DNA of 64,000 nucleotides from Rotaria sordida (Eukaryota; Rotifera; Eurotatoria; Philodinida; Philodinidae): positions 156,991 through 220,990 of the forward strand of contig CAJNOL010000162.1 of NCBI GenBank assembly GCA_905250125.1, in the 5' to 3' direction. The notes under the pieces are model-generated. The model saw nothing but the letters and a program-made list of their open reading frames with translations. It did not search any database and was not told the DNA's origin. A program made the position numbers and the translations under genes. Positions 13,001 to 28,000 of this stretch are shown one piece after another (the first letter of the stretch is position 1; each line of letters starts with the position of its first letter).

Positions 13001-16000
13001 TAGTGATTCGAATAGAGAAATTAAAAGGCTAGTTTTTCAGCACGTAGAGTACATAAATATAATTTTGTTTAGACTACATAGAACGATAGAGCAAATCATC
13101 CTCTACAAAATAAGGCATCTCAGAGTTCTCTGTGACGTTTCCTAGCTGAGATACAGCTATCGTACGGGGCTTCTAAAGTCATTTTTTTCTAATTTCTTAT
13201 AGAAAAGCCTTTTTTTTTGACCTTCAATTAAACTGCTGTGTCTCAGCGAAAAAATGTCGTAGAGAAATCGGTGATATCTTATTTTATAGAGAATGCTTTA
13301 CTCTATTATTCTATGTAGTTTAAAACAAAATTATATTTGACCCTTCTGCAAATGAATAATTCGAATTTTGAAAATTTAGACACAAAATACAATTCTTTTT
13401 CTCTGTATTTTTAGAATACTCAAACGATTAGGTTGTTCAAATTGTCAAACAGGTAGCCGTAATTTTGTTATGGATCAATTACGTGGTAAAGCACGTTTAT
13501 TATTAAATAAACTTCGTTTACTACATCAACATCGATTTGAAAAGTATAAATTTCATTTCCCTATTTTCTCTTAAAAAAAGATTTGTTTTTTTTTTGTTTG
13601 TATTAGATATTTTCTAAACTTTGTTGTTAATGCTGATCTTGTTCAAATACTTGATATATTACATGCTTTATGTGGTTATTGTGTTGAATCAAATATTGGT
13701 CTTGCTCATTATGCACCTTATAGTAAAAGTCTTACATATTTTTTTTGTTTTTGTTTTCTTCTTAAATTTATATTTATTCTTCAGTTCCAATAAAACCTGA
13801 TATACCTTCACGTCAAACATATTCAAATAATTTTGGTAATACACATCTTGGTATAGGATCAAAATGTATTGATGGTTTTATATTAAATATTATATTTAAA
13901 CCATTAGTTATACGTTTAAATAAAATGGAAGAATATTTATTAACTTCAGAAAATATTATTTTATATAGTGAATGTCGAGCTTTTTTAATATATATTAAAG
14001 AAAATCATGGTGGAATATTTCGTTCAGCAGTATTTTCATCATTAATTGATCCAGAAAAAAAACTTAGAATATTACGACAAAAAATAAAAGATAAATTTAT
14101 TCAACAAAATGATAGTAGAATAAAAGTAAGTGTTATAAAAAATTTTCTTTTTTGTATATGTTGATTTTTTTTTTTTTATTAAAAGATTTTTCTTCATCGT
14201 GATTCATCTGATGATATTAATGAAAGTATCGATCAACAATTACATATACAATCTACTAAAGAAGAACAATCACCAATTCATAGTAAATTAAAAAGTACAG
14301 AAAAAAAAAAAAGACAAAATTATTTTATATTTCATTTTTTTAATTATTAAAATTGAAGGTACTCAACTATTAAGTGGATCATTAACAGGAGATGATGATC
14401 ATAGTTCATATGAACATCAAGAAGAAAATTTATATGTTGATTTAACACTTGTTCGTATGGGATTATTACGTTTGAATTGTCTATTAGAATCATGTCCACC
14501 GGGTTCATTACCTGATCCGCAATTTCTTGATAGTTTACTTTTTTTGGTTTGTTCGAATTATTTTATTACTTTCTTTTTTTTCGAAATAAAATTTAAAAAA
14601 TTTAGGATGCACCAATTATTTCTAAAGCAGCATTTCTTATTGAATGTGCATATTATGTTCGATGTTGTTCATTAGGACAATGGCCTATATGGATGCGTAA
14701 GAATATAATAACATTTCGTCCACATGATACATCTACTGGACGTATCAATGGAAGTATAAATTTAAAATTAAATAAAATATATCAAGCAGCAGCAGCTAGG
14801 ATGTTTTATATTTGGGGTGATGTAAGTTATTTTACATATTACAATAACCAAAAAAAATAAAATAAAATACGAATTTTATTAAAGGCTCTTTCATCACAAC
14901 TTGAATCTATATTAGACCTTGAAGAACAACAACAACAACAACAACAAAATTCAACAACAAATTTATGGAATAAGGATGAAATATTTGAAGATTATTATAA
15001 TGAAGGTAGAAATCATAATACTTATGTTTGTATATAAAAAAAAAAACAAATAATAATTTTTTTCTTTTCAGCAATTGTTAATCCTTCAGGTCGTGATTGT
15101 CCATATACATTAAAATTAATAGTATGTTTACTTCTTTATGAAATTACATCATTTTTACGTGAAACATATGAAACATTACCAAAACTTTCAACGTTACGAA
15201 CAGAAGAAGTTAACTATCGACAACAACGTACTACTAATTCACAAAATATTATCGATACATCATCGATTATTATAGATAAACATTTATCAGATCGTCCACG
15301 TAAGGATAGTGTTGTTTCACAAACATCAAATAGAAGTACACTTTCATTATCAAGTGAACAACAATCATGTATGAATTTAAAAAAAAAACAAAAGAAATCT
15401 GTTTTTTTTTTAGTTATTTTATTAAATATTGTAGTTTCACCGTCAATGTTATCAAAAACAATAATAAATATGAATCCATCAACTCATGAACGACATATTA
15501 GTTTTGCTACTAAGAAAGAATATGATTCAAATGAAAGTTATCATACAACTGTTATTATAAATGATGATAATAGTGTTGGAGTTTTAGATCGATGTTCAAC
15601 ATCTGGTATTTACAAAATGATTAAATGAAAATAATTATATATATATATATATGGATATATTCTTTATTTGTTTAGTTTCATCGGCAACTAATAAACGAAA
15701 AAGTATAGCTGTTTGTACTATGAAATCAAAATTACATCGACGAAGTAGTACTAAATTAACAAAATTACCAATGAGAATGAAAGATACTGGAAAAAGTAAG
15801 AGTAATTTAGAGTATATGATATGTTGAATATCAATATGCTTCAATTTCTTTTCTTTTCTTTTCATTTAAAAAATCAAAATAAAGTGTATTGTTGAAATTC
15901 AAATCATGAACTTCGAAGTTTAAATGATATTATGCAGCCATTTTATTTTTCTGTAGATTTCATCGAATAGCAAAAAATAAAGCGTTCTAAAGAATCATGC

Positions 16001-19000
16001 ATCAACGAGAAACGAATTTCGAATATGTTCTTTTCGTTTTTATAAAACAGAAAATTTCATTTATATTCATTTTAACTTGTATGTAAAGCGTGTGTATTTT
16101 TTAATTAACAGTAGAAATCAATTATTATTTGATACACTGATGAGAAAACTTCTCTAGACTCCAACTTCCGATTTCAATGATTTTCTGCTCTAGGATACTA
16201 CTTAGTATTCTAGCAAAAATACAAATACACATCAAATTCCAAGACTTTCAGTCCCAAATCTTAAAACTATTCTAGATGTGTTGCACCCTTAGTTTCTATT
16301 TAGACTTGATGAAGCTATTGATTTTATCTTAAAACTTTGTCCATTTGAAAGTCACGTACAATAGCTTGTTTGAAGAATACGTGTATCCAAGATATGAACT
16401 TTTCACAATATTCTTGTATTATCTATTACACTTCGAAAAGCGTCTATTTTTGGAAAAGTTTATAATTCGGAGATACAAAGTCTTAACACAAGCTACGGTA
16501 GATGAATCTCAAATGAAAGTAGTTTCAAGACAAAATTCGAAAAAAACGATTTTTCTGAAGACATAAAGTCCTACACGAACCTCTAGTGATTAGATATATT
16601 TAAAATTCAACAGCTTCATCAAGTATGATAGGAACTCAAATCCTTTTAGGGTTTTAAGTAGAATACTATGTAGCATCCATAGTAATTGCGTCTTGAAATC
16701 TGTGTATTAGCGTGGTTGCATCAGTCGAAGAAATACTTGAGAAACAACAATTGTTTCAGACTTCCCTGTTATACATAGAAAGGTCTAACAAAGCTCTTCA
16801 GCCTTAAATATACCACCCATATATGCTGAAGTTGAAGAAGAATATGAAAATATTTCACCGACAAACTCAAATTCATGAGATAATGCGTTCAGGTAGATCT
16901 GCAGTGACCGTTCAACGATTAGGAAATACTCAAAATCATATATATTAATATTTCTTATGATATCTCTGCTCATAAACATTGAGTCTAAAACTTTGACTCG
17001 CAGTTCTATGGTCTTTAAATTTATATCTAATGAGCTCTATATCTATTACTTTATCGTTTATGAAAATTTCTTATTTTATTCATTTCTTCAGCTACACATC
17101 GTTCATCTTATCGAGCAAGACGTCGTAGTCATATATCAAATATTTCAAATGATACTGATTTTCATCAAAATAATATTGAATATTCAACTATGGAACCAAC
17201 AAATGAATATCCAACTTGTGCTGATAATGAATATGATCTTGAAAAATTTGATAATATTATTAATACACAACCATTACCATGGATAAAAGTTATTATAAGA
17301 ATATTTAATAATGTTAATTTAACATGTGATCATCAAATAAAATGTTTATCGAATTGTTATGAAAAACAAACAAAAAGTTGTAAAAATCTTCTTAATGCAT
17401 TATTAAATATGTATCAATTATCATCATTATCTTCACATTCATCATCATCATCATCATCAATACAAACAAATTTAAAATCTAATAATACAATACCAAATAA
17501 AACACGACAAGTAAAATCTTTTTTGTTGGTTTTTTTTTTTTGAATTATATTATTTAATATTAAAATAAAAAAATTCATATTTATTTCATAGTTTTCAACT
17601 TGTTTATTTGGTAAACAAACTACTAATTTACATATGAAAAAAGAGATAAATACACATTTTAATTCTATTTCGATTTATCTTAAAAAACAAGTTTGTTTAT
17701 TCTTTTTTTTTTGTATAAGATTAAAATTTATTATTTTTTTTTTTGTTTGTTAATTTCTTCCTTTTCAGGTTGGATCATTAATGCAAATTCCATTAATGAT
17801 ACTTTGTAAATCATCAGTTTTATTAGATGATAAACATTATTCACAGATTCTTCCTTTATCTTGGGAATTATTACTTGATAGAAATGAAGAATTATCTTCT
17901 TGTGCTGGTAAAAATACAAATATATTTTCAATTTTATTCTTTTTTTTTTTTTTTTTCTAGCAACAATTGTTATTCTTACAGCTGCTCGTGCTAATCATTT
18001 AGTCGAAAAATTAATTCATACAGAAATGGAAAATTCTTCTGCATTAATTCGATACAATGCAATATTAAAATTTCAAATTTTATGGCGTTTTCGTCATCAA
18101 TTTTGGATACGATTAGAAGATGGTGCACATTCAATGATGAAGGTAAATGAAAAAAACAAAAAAACTGAAATCAAATTCAATAATATTTAAATAATTATAT
18201 GTAGATTCTTCCACCAAGTATTGAATTTGTTTTACCATCACCTACACTTGGTGTAGCTAATCTTCAAACAGTTGATCCACCATGGATGCCCTATGTTAAA
18301 ACACTTGTTCAACAAGTTGCACTTAATCAAGAAGAAGTTGTATGTTAATTGTAGTTTTTTTTTTTTGGTAAACAAAGAAAAAGAAATGATTTGAATATTT
18401 AGCGAGCTGTTGTTACAACTAGTAAAACACGAAAAAAACATCAACAAGAATTAATACATTCAGCATTAATGACAGAAGAAATAAGTAAACGTGTAGCAAG
18501 AGAAAATTTTTCTATGTCAATTGTTTCAATGTTACAAGCAGCATCATTTGAACCACTTTTACATCAATCGAGAGATGATGAAGAAGAAGGTTCGATAGGA
18601 TTCTATTTTAAAGATTTTTCAAAACAAAATGTGTTCTTATCGAAAATGTTTTAGCACATATTGATGATGATCGAATTGTTGATACAAGTATACAACTTTG
18701 TCAAGCACAAGGAACATTTCCATCGGTATTTGGTGCAGCCATTTTTCATCTTGTTGAAATGCTTGAAGACGAAGAAATTATTGAAAATGGTGCAACAAGT
18801 ATGTTAGAAGAAAGATAAAAATAATAAATTTCTTTCGAACATTCAGTTTCAAGATGGAAATTCATATCATTATGACTTTCATAGACTTTAGTAAAAAAAA
18901 AAGATACTTCTAGATGCTCAATTGATTAACCTGTAGAAACTTTTTAACTACATATACAAGGAATATGTTTATAGTATAATATTTGAAACAATACCAAAAC

Positions 19001-22000
19001 TGAATATTTCAGCTAGGAACTTATTAATTGCCAAATATTTAGTATTTTTCTATTGATGATAGAAAACTTTGAAACAAATATAGAGTAGTTCTTATTCTCT
19101 CAGCATCAATATTGGTATCAGTGTCCGACACGGGTCGGGTCGCGTCAGGTCGGATCGGGTTACGAAAAAAATTTTTGAGCTCGGGTCGGGTCACAAAAGT
19201 TTTACGAATTCCGAACTTCACATAAGAAAAGCAGCAATTTTAGATGAGATAATCATTTCTTTATTTCGAATACCTATAGAATACGTATCGATTTACTGAG
19301 AAGATTGTCAATGTCTGAAAAAAACTTACTTTTATTGGCCAAAAACTATCCCTCACCTCGGGTCGGGTCGGGTCACAAAAAAAGTGACCCGTGTCGGACA
19401 CTGATTGGTATAAACTATTTCGATGATTTTGAAAATATGGTCATTCATAGTTAATGAATTAGGATAGCTAATGAGAAATTCTCGGAAGTTATAGTTTATC
19501 GATTTTAGTTTTATGATAACTTTCAATAATCTTTGTATTTAAGAAATAAGACTATTAATAAATGATGAAATCTTTAGCAAAACAGTTTGAATCTCTTATA
19601 TTCTTTTCCTGACAAGTATTTCTATCCTTCACATTCTGAAATACAAGGAAGTTTGTTACCGTTTAAGATAACTATCTTAAGCCTTTTTTTTGTCGTATCT
19701 ACTATGATATCTTATAATTAACATCTTCATTTGATTATATTTAAACTGCTTGGAAAATTTGCTGCAGATTTTCTCTTTTGTTTTAGTATCTGATGCAGCT
19801 CGAAAAGTTCTTTGGACTTGTTTACTTGATGAACCAACATTACTTATTCGTTTCTTTTTTGAAAAAATTTCACTTAAAGAACGTCGTGTAAGTCATTTTA
19901 TTCTTTGGTTTTTTTTTTTTTTGTTCCTTGAAATCTATTTATTTAATAATAATAAAGATAAAATCATTTCAATGTCTTCATCGTCTTATGATCTATTTCA
20001 CTGATATTCCACCTCAATTTGCTCATGCTATTTTTAATTATGTTCTTGGTTTATTATTAAATATGGTACGTTCACCACTTGATGGTTCACAAGAATTAAT
20101 TGTTAATGGTCTTACATTACTCTGGCAAATAATACCTTATCTACATGGTCTTGTTTTAAAAGATTTAAAACAAATTTTACGTAAAGAACAAGCTGAAATG
20201 CTTATATTAGTTAGTGGAAATATACCATCAACAAAAAAAGTTATTATTCATGGTCCTGATGTATCACAAATTCCAACACAAGCAATTATTTCGGAAGATA
20301 CACAATTTAGTAATGTTTTACAAGAAGCATTAGAATTTTTTGGTATATCTAATTTAAAACGTGATCAATATTATTTAATTGATATTAAAACAAAACAAAT
20401 TCATATATCTGATACATATGTACGAGATTTTTATTTTTTTCGAAAAAATATTCATCCACAATTATCATTAGTTTATATGGATATAAAACAATCAAAACGA
20501 GAACTTGAACAAATGTCAATTTTTTTAAAAACAACTGAATTATCAAAAGTTTTATTTGCACGTTATTTACTTGAAAATACACCATTTAATCAAATACATA
20601 ATTGTATTACATTTTTTCATGATGAACTTATTAAAAGTCCATTATTTCCACGTAAACCATTAGAATCAGATTTTAATTTATATACAATAATACACAATAA
20701 AGAATTATTTCATTTAGATATGTTACATAAATATAATTGGTATGTATTTTTAATCAACCTCATTTTAAATACTTTATTGAATTTGAAACTAAAATTTTAT
20801 ATAAATCAAATCGGACAAAAACCATCAGTAGATCGCTCAGTATAATGCGTGTTGTACTAATGTCCATTTCAGAGATAAATGGCCGTGGGTATTTTTCGAA
20901 TAACTTTTGATAGGAATGAGATAGAGACCTGCGGTTTTCACCGTTGGAAAGAGCAGATGAAAATGCATCGAACGATATATAGAAAGATTTTTCTAACGAC
21001 TTTCCTGAAGGTTTTACGTAAAACTTCAAGAAAAACAGCATGCCTCTCATGATTGCGATGTTAGTTTATTGACTTTCAGGAGTGTGCTAGAACCGCAAAA
21101 TGAAGAGCTACAAAAAACTATGGAAAGGCTCTATTCCTAACTACTACCAATACGATATTCTAGCCATTAGAGTGCAATTCACCACCCAGTTTTTTAACAA
21201 AATAGTCGAAAAATGGAGGTTTTTTGCGATATTTCGATAGAAAAATCACTTTTTTAACGTAGGAGAAAAACGCAATTCTTTGAAAACGTTTGGCTAAAAC
21301 CTTCAGGAAAGTCGTTAGAAAAATCTTTCTATATACGGTTTGATACATTTTCATCTGCTCTTTCCAACGGTGAAAACCGCAGGTCTTTATCTCGTTCCTA
21401 TCAAAAGTTATTCGAAAAATACCCACGGCCATTTATCTCTGAAATGGACATTAGCAATTGTTCGATACTTAAATGGTTGGCTATTTTCTGACTGCCATTT
21501 TCTCAATATCTTTTATTTAAATCTTCATGAACTTATCATGTTTAAGAAAATCTTATCTCTCTCTTTCATAGTGTTTTAATAAAAAGTCTTGAATCCACCT
21601 GAACGTGTGATACAATATGAAGTTGGTCATACTCTATATGAAACAAAATTTTGAGGGATTTTTTACTAAAACTTTATATTCTAATCGAACTTCTTCTTAT
21701 CCTTTTCAATGATGGAACAAAGAAATATGATATTTTCTATTAATAGAAATTTTATTTTTCATAACAATTCATTTTATTTTTAAGGACTAAATTAATTGCA
21801 TGTATATTTTTTAATATGGATGGTAAAACCAGTACAACATCAGATATAACTCTATTTCTTTCCGTAATTAATGGTTCATTTATATTACATTGTGAAGATT
21901 TAGTTATGTTACGTTTTTGTCTTGCAACTTATATAAATATTGTTAAACATTTTCGACATATATTTGCAACGAATGGGTAAAAAGAGAATTACTTTTTTTT

Positions 22001-25000
22001 TTCTCATATTTTTACTAACGAGAGAATCTCTCTCTCCAGCTAATCGTTTCTGTTTATGCTTATATTTTGCTCACAGATAGGACTCATATTGTGGGTAAAA
22101 AGTCGTAAAAAAAAGTTCGTCACATTATGCTTTTCTTCTCGAGTTATTGTCACTTTACCGAATTTTTAACCTATTGCAGAATATTCTGAGAAAAACTATA
22201 ATAATGGATTTTGGGCCTTAAATTTTCTCAAACAACAGTTCTCATCATATCCTAAAAGGGAAGAGGTTGATAACTGTTGAAATTCATCCCCTCAAAGAAA
22301 TTTGATTTCTTCTATGTCGAGCTCTATCGGATAAGGTGTCCGAAAGGGTATCCTGATATAATTAGTCAAATAGCACTTTTTATGTTGTACAGAAGTCAAT
22401 TGAAATGATCATATGTACATTGAACTTGCCTATTGATGATAATCAGTTCTGCTTATCTATCTATTAAATGAGCGAGAAGGTTATTTCCATATGGTTCGAT
22501 AGTATTTTTCCAGTATTTCAAAATGGTATAAAAAACAGATTTGAAGCCTTTTTTTTTATATTCAGTAGGCTTCGTTAAGAAAATTACGATTTGGATGAAA
22601 ACTAATCTGGTATTCTGAATCAGCATCCCAAATTGAGTAGACTTACTTATACTTTTCAATTATTTTCAGAAGCTTTTTTTTCCGTTGGAAAATCCTCCCT
22701 TGGTTCTCTTTAGAGTTGGAGTCAAAAATGAATTTTGTGAGAACTCTGTTTTTGTTGTTTAAGTCATCTGCTATCCGTAGTTCTACTATCGTTTTATAAT
22801 CTTAGAACTTCGTTTCCACTGTCAAGTTAACTTTTAAAATCCAGCCCTGAGTGGAGGACCAGTAGTAAATTTTTCGACGTTTGTGAAAATAATTGAAATA
22901 CAAGTAAGTCTAGTCAATTTGGGATGTTGTTTCAGAATACCATATTAGTTTGCGCTTAAATCATAATTTTCTTATCGGAATCTACTAAACATCAGTAAAG
23001 AAAAAGGCTCCGAATCTTATCACGATATGAGAAGGACCGTACAACTATTGTTGAAGAAACTTTCAGCCGAAAATTCATTTTTATGGTTTTTTTTTGGGAA
23101 TATCCTGCAATAGACTGAAATAAAGTAGCAATAACTTTAGAAGAAAAGCATAATGGGATGAACCTTTTTTACTACTGTTATCTATACTATGAGTCTTATT
23201 TACAAGGAAAATATGAATTCAAACAGAGATTAACAGTCCGAGTGATTCCTTTATAAGAGATATTTTATTATTTTTAAAGATACCTTTTAATAATGCCAAC
23301 ATTTCTTCATGTTTATTCAAATATTCAATCAAATCCAATGTTAAAAAAAGCAATTGAATATTGTTGTCGACAATTTTATATTTTACATCGTATACCATTT
23401 ATATTACAAATGCTTGGTAGTATATCACAATTATTTAATTTTGATCAATCAATTAATATTACAGATACAAATAAAATTCAATCAATATATTTATTTCGTT
23501 TATTAATTGCATTAGAACAAACAAATATTGATGTTATGAATGATGATTATTTTATATTAGAATTAGTTAAAAATAATTCATTAATAACTAATAGAACAAT
23601 TAATATACCAATAGGAAATATGTCTGTTGTTGCAGCACTTGGACAAGGAATTATGATTCCACCAACAATTATTAAATCATTAGATTTTTGTTATGCAGAT
23701 GATGATACAATATTTACATTTCTTAATTGTCTTGATGTTTGTGTTACTGTTGGTAAGCTAAATTGCAAAAAAAAAAAAAACTTGTTTAGATGATTGTTAT
23801 GGACAAAATTTCAGTAAAACGTCTATAACTTTGTAGAAAAGGCCTAGATGTTCTTTATCCTTTTGGAGTTTTTAATATCTCATTAGAGTCTATCTTATGC
23901 ACGGAGTCCTAACTCAAAAGCGATTTTCACGTTAGGAAGGTTCTTTTGTAAGTTATGACTGGAGGAACTAAACTATATCAATTTTCAAGTTGTTTCTGCA
24001 AAAAAAGAATGGCATTGTTATCTAAAAACAGTCTGTAAATTATTACAAAACAACCTTTTCCTCATACAATTCTAAAAATGATTGAAAACCATGATGAAAG
24101 ACAGACCAATACTTTACTTTGCAATAGTAAATCAATCTAGAGGCTTGTTGTAAGTCTTGGCGATCGAAAATTATCGAGTCTAAAGAGTGTAAAACTTGAT
24201 TAATTTTATTTTTATTTCTAGTTGCTTATGCACCTGATTCTATTCGTTCATTACAAATGCTTAATATAATTCATATACTTTTACCAAAATATTTAGAATA
24301 TATAAAAGATTATACAAATAAAAATGATATTCAAAAAAATGGACGTGATGAAATAAAAATAATTGAAAAATTATCTATTACTATTAAAACATTAATTAGT
24401 ACAACTGAATGGTTAACACGAACATTTATTGAACCTAAATGTGATACATCATTAGATGGTATTTATAAATATTCACGTGGTTCATATCGTTCAGCATCTA
24501 TTGCAATTGATGATGATTCAGTGAAGTAAATAAAAATAAAATTTTTATTTTTTCAAACAAGTTTTTGTTTTTTATTGTAGTCGTTTTATTGATGATCGTA
24601 CCAAATCTAAAACACAAGATACTGATCAACTTAAACAAGTATCTGAATTTCGTTGGCCTCGGGATATATTCTTATCTATTATATCAATATTTATTTATTT
24701 TTCAAGTCAACGTTTAAATGAATTAATTAAATTACTTCATGATTCAACAATTCGAATACCTGAATTACTTGATGCTAAATCACATATACGTCTTGCTGAT
24801 ATAGTTCATACATTACTTAAATTAGCTAGTTTTGATCCTATAATAACATGTTGTCATGGTTTACAAAATTATTTTCAAAAATTATTACCATATACAAATT
24901 GGAGTGATGAACAATTACGATCAGCATTAAATCATTTATTACGACGTATTGATCGAATGTTTATAAAAATTTGTAAAAAACAAATGACAAAAGTAATAAA

Positions 25001-28000
25001 AAAAACAAACAAACATATTTATTTTAATTATATAAGTATTGAGTTTTTTTTTTTTTTTTTTATTGTAGCATTGTTTTGATTGGGAAGCAACAGCAGGAAT
25101 TTTAAATGGAATTTATTTAACTATTGATCGTCATCCATATATTGCATATTTTCCAAATTTAAAAGTATGTATTAAAAGATTTGGTATGTTTGTTTATTTA
25201 TTTTTTTTTTTTATATCGTTTCATTTTATACATTAGGCATTAATTTCTGGTTGTATTGCATTGATATTAAATGAAAATCAAGTAGATTCAAATCATAGTA
25301 TACCACGTTTGAATACATTAATATTTCCAAAAGAATTTTCTTATTCTGTTATTAAACTTGTTGGACGATATTTATTAGCTATTAATGTATGTAAATAATG
25401 GAGAGTCTATAAATAAGAAAACTTCTTAATGTTTTGACTTGAACGTTTTTATTTTCCTTTTTTTAACTCTTAAATCTGATTGCAATTTCAAAAGATGTAC
25501 TACGAAAAATTTAATTTCTATAGAAAGTTCAAGAGTAATATTGAATAAAGATTATTCAATGCATAGAAATAAGTGAACTTTCTAACGAGGAAACAATGCG
25601 AATTGATATGATTTTTGTTCAATTTTCGACCCGCTTTTAGATATATACCGAAACAGTAAAAAAACAGAATTTCAATATGAAGTTTCGCGTCCAAAGATGG
25701 ATCGAGTAATTCGCAATATATCCTACATGTTTTTCAACTGAAAAAGATGTTGTTTTATCGAGATTGTTGAATTTCTTAGTAAAACTTGATTGTTATATCA
25801 TGTCTGTAGTAAGTAATTCTTTTTTGAAAATTCAATATTACGACAAAAGAACATTTTTTTCCGTGGCTGAAACTTTTAAGAATATTCTATGAATCATTAG
25901 ACCTACCTTCCGTCGAAATTTTCCCTTTTCGATATGTACCTAAAGCTGAATCGAAAATTCAGTAAAACAATTCATGAGAACGAACCCTTTTTAGGCTTTT
26001 TCTAGTCTTATCGAGAACTTCTTGTAGGCCCAATATGAGCTCAAAAGATAGGTGTCAGTTCGAATGGTTCTCTCACAAGCTGAAAAATCGTTTTACTCAA
26101 ATATTTGCATTGAGCTGAATGATAGAAAAAAATAAAAGAGACGTTGAACAGCTCTATCAATAGATTTTACTTCAATAAATGGAAAAGTAATCCAACAGAT
26201 GTGTATGAGTTTCACCCTAGTTGCGATACTTCGTAAAAAAATTGAACTATTTCAGCTTGTAGTTCAAGAGTTCATTGATAACGTGAGATAACTAAGTCAA
26301 TATAGTATCTTTTAAGTTCAGATTCTTTTCCATTTCAGTATGAAGTGACTTACTCCCTTATTTCATTTAGCAATGATAGTTTTTGAATGATTTTTCTTTA
26401 AAATCCAATAAACCAAAAAGTAAGAAAATGATGAATTTCAGTCATTGTCAATAGCATTTTTTTAAATATTTTTCGGTATTTAATTGAAGTTAAACGAACT
26501 TTGAACTGTATGACAAGAACGATCATACTTTCACATACTTAAAAAGTCTTACAGTAGTCACAAAAAGTAGTGCTACCAGATGAAAACTATCTAAACCTTA
26601 ACCGTTTGGGCTAATATTTTTACCATAAATAGAACTCAGTGAACCCTGATCGCAGGCACCAGCCCAACCTCAATCCGTTGATGTATAACGGAATTAGTAG
26701 CACAATCCTATCATACCTTTGTAAAGACCGTATCTCAACCATTTTTCGATGTTCAATTTCGCGCGACTCCTCATTCGAAAACTCAACATCGGCATTATCT
26801 GTTGTGAAAGTTTGGTAAAAAATCACTTTGAATTAATGGAGATATGCTCTTCGTATTGAAAACGCCTGCCAAGTGGTTAGTGTTAATTTTCAGTCCAATG
26901 TCAAATAGCTCAACTTAACTTTGACCGATTCAGTTGAAAATTTTAGCCATGAGTTCTCATGAGCCTAGCAATTCGTGATAAAAGTTACAGAACCGTAGCT
27001 CAAAGTAGTGTTGAGACAGAGTCATCAAAATACTTCATCACGGCACAGCTTGTCAATCAATGAGATCTCAATATTATGAGATGAGCTTTTGACTCAGTAC
27101 ACTAGATATAGGGAACTACATTTAGCACTAAAAAAAATTTAAATAAATTGTAGTACCGTAAAACTATAAACAAAAGCATTCTGAAATCACATTTTTTGCT
27201 TATGGTCTTTATAAGGACGATGATACGATTGAGCTACTAATTTCATTATACATCAACTGATTGAGGTCGGGCTGGTGCCTGCGATCAGAGTTCACTGAGT
27301 TCTATTTATGGTAAAAATATTAGCCCAAACGGTTAAGATTTAGATAGTTTTCATTTGGTAGCGCTACTTTTTTGTGGCTACTGTAACTTTTATTTCATTA
27401 TCTATAGAGCTATTTAAAACATTTTAAAATTTGCAAAAACAAAATAACTTAGAACATTGGTCTATTTCTACACATTCAATATTCTTCGCTTAACTTTCTA
27501 CACAAATAAATTTGATTACGTTGTCATAGAAAATTTTACAGTTCATCTTCTGAAAAAATAATCAGATCTAAAAATTCAAAAAGAAAAGAAATTCTAGTCA
27601 AAACATTCGAGACGTTCATTATCTATGGGCCAACTGATAATATAAAAAATAAAAAAAATTTTATTTTATAGCATCAACCAAATTTAGAAGCATTAACTAC
27701 TAATAATAGTTGGTCATCTGTAAATCCTTCATTAACACTTAATTATTTATTACATTTTCTTTTACCACTCTTATTATGGATGAGTAGTGAACAGAAAAAT
27801 GTACAAAAAATTCATTCAAATGATATTTCATATATTATTACAATACTTCTTAATTCAGTAAAATCAAATTTAAAACTTGCAACTACTATGGGTACACAAA
27901 ATCTATCATTAGGACATCTAAATAATACTGGAAAACAATATTTAACTTCTGGAGAAACTATTCTACCTAATATTAATTTTACACATAAATCAATGAAACA

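Noticed and set aside
19119-19403. The CGGGT runs as telomeric or satellite repeats
   Set aside because: They are bounded by exact TIRs and an 8-bp target duplication, so they belong to a transposable element.
20760-21432. Two minus-strand open frames of 90-96 residues in an UNC80 intron
   Set aside because: They fall on the two inverted arms of the TIR element at 20857-21454 and reflect the element's own repeat, not genes.
23293-23793. The MPTFLHVYSN frame as the start of a separate gene
   Set aside because: The preceding exon (21785-21976) joins in phase to give GYLLIMPTFLHVYSN, matching the continuous human UNC80 sequence; the methionine is internal.
26620-26826. A 68-residue minus-strand frame with ordinary-looking composition
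   Set aside because: It lies across the left arm of the TIR element at 26542-27391 and has no family resemblance to a transposase.
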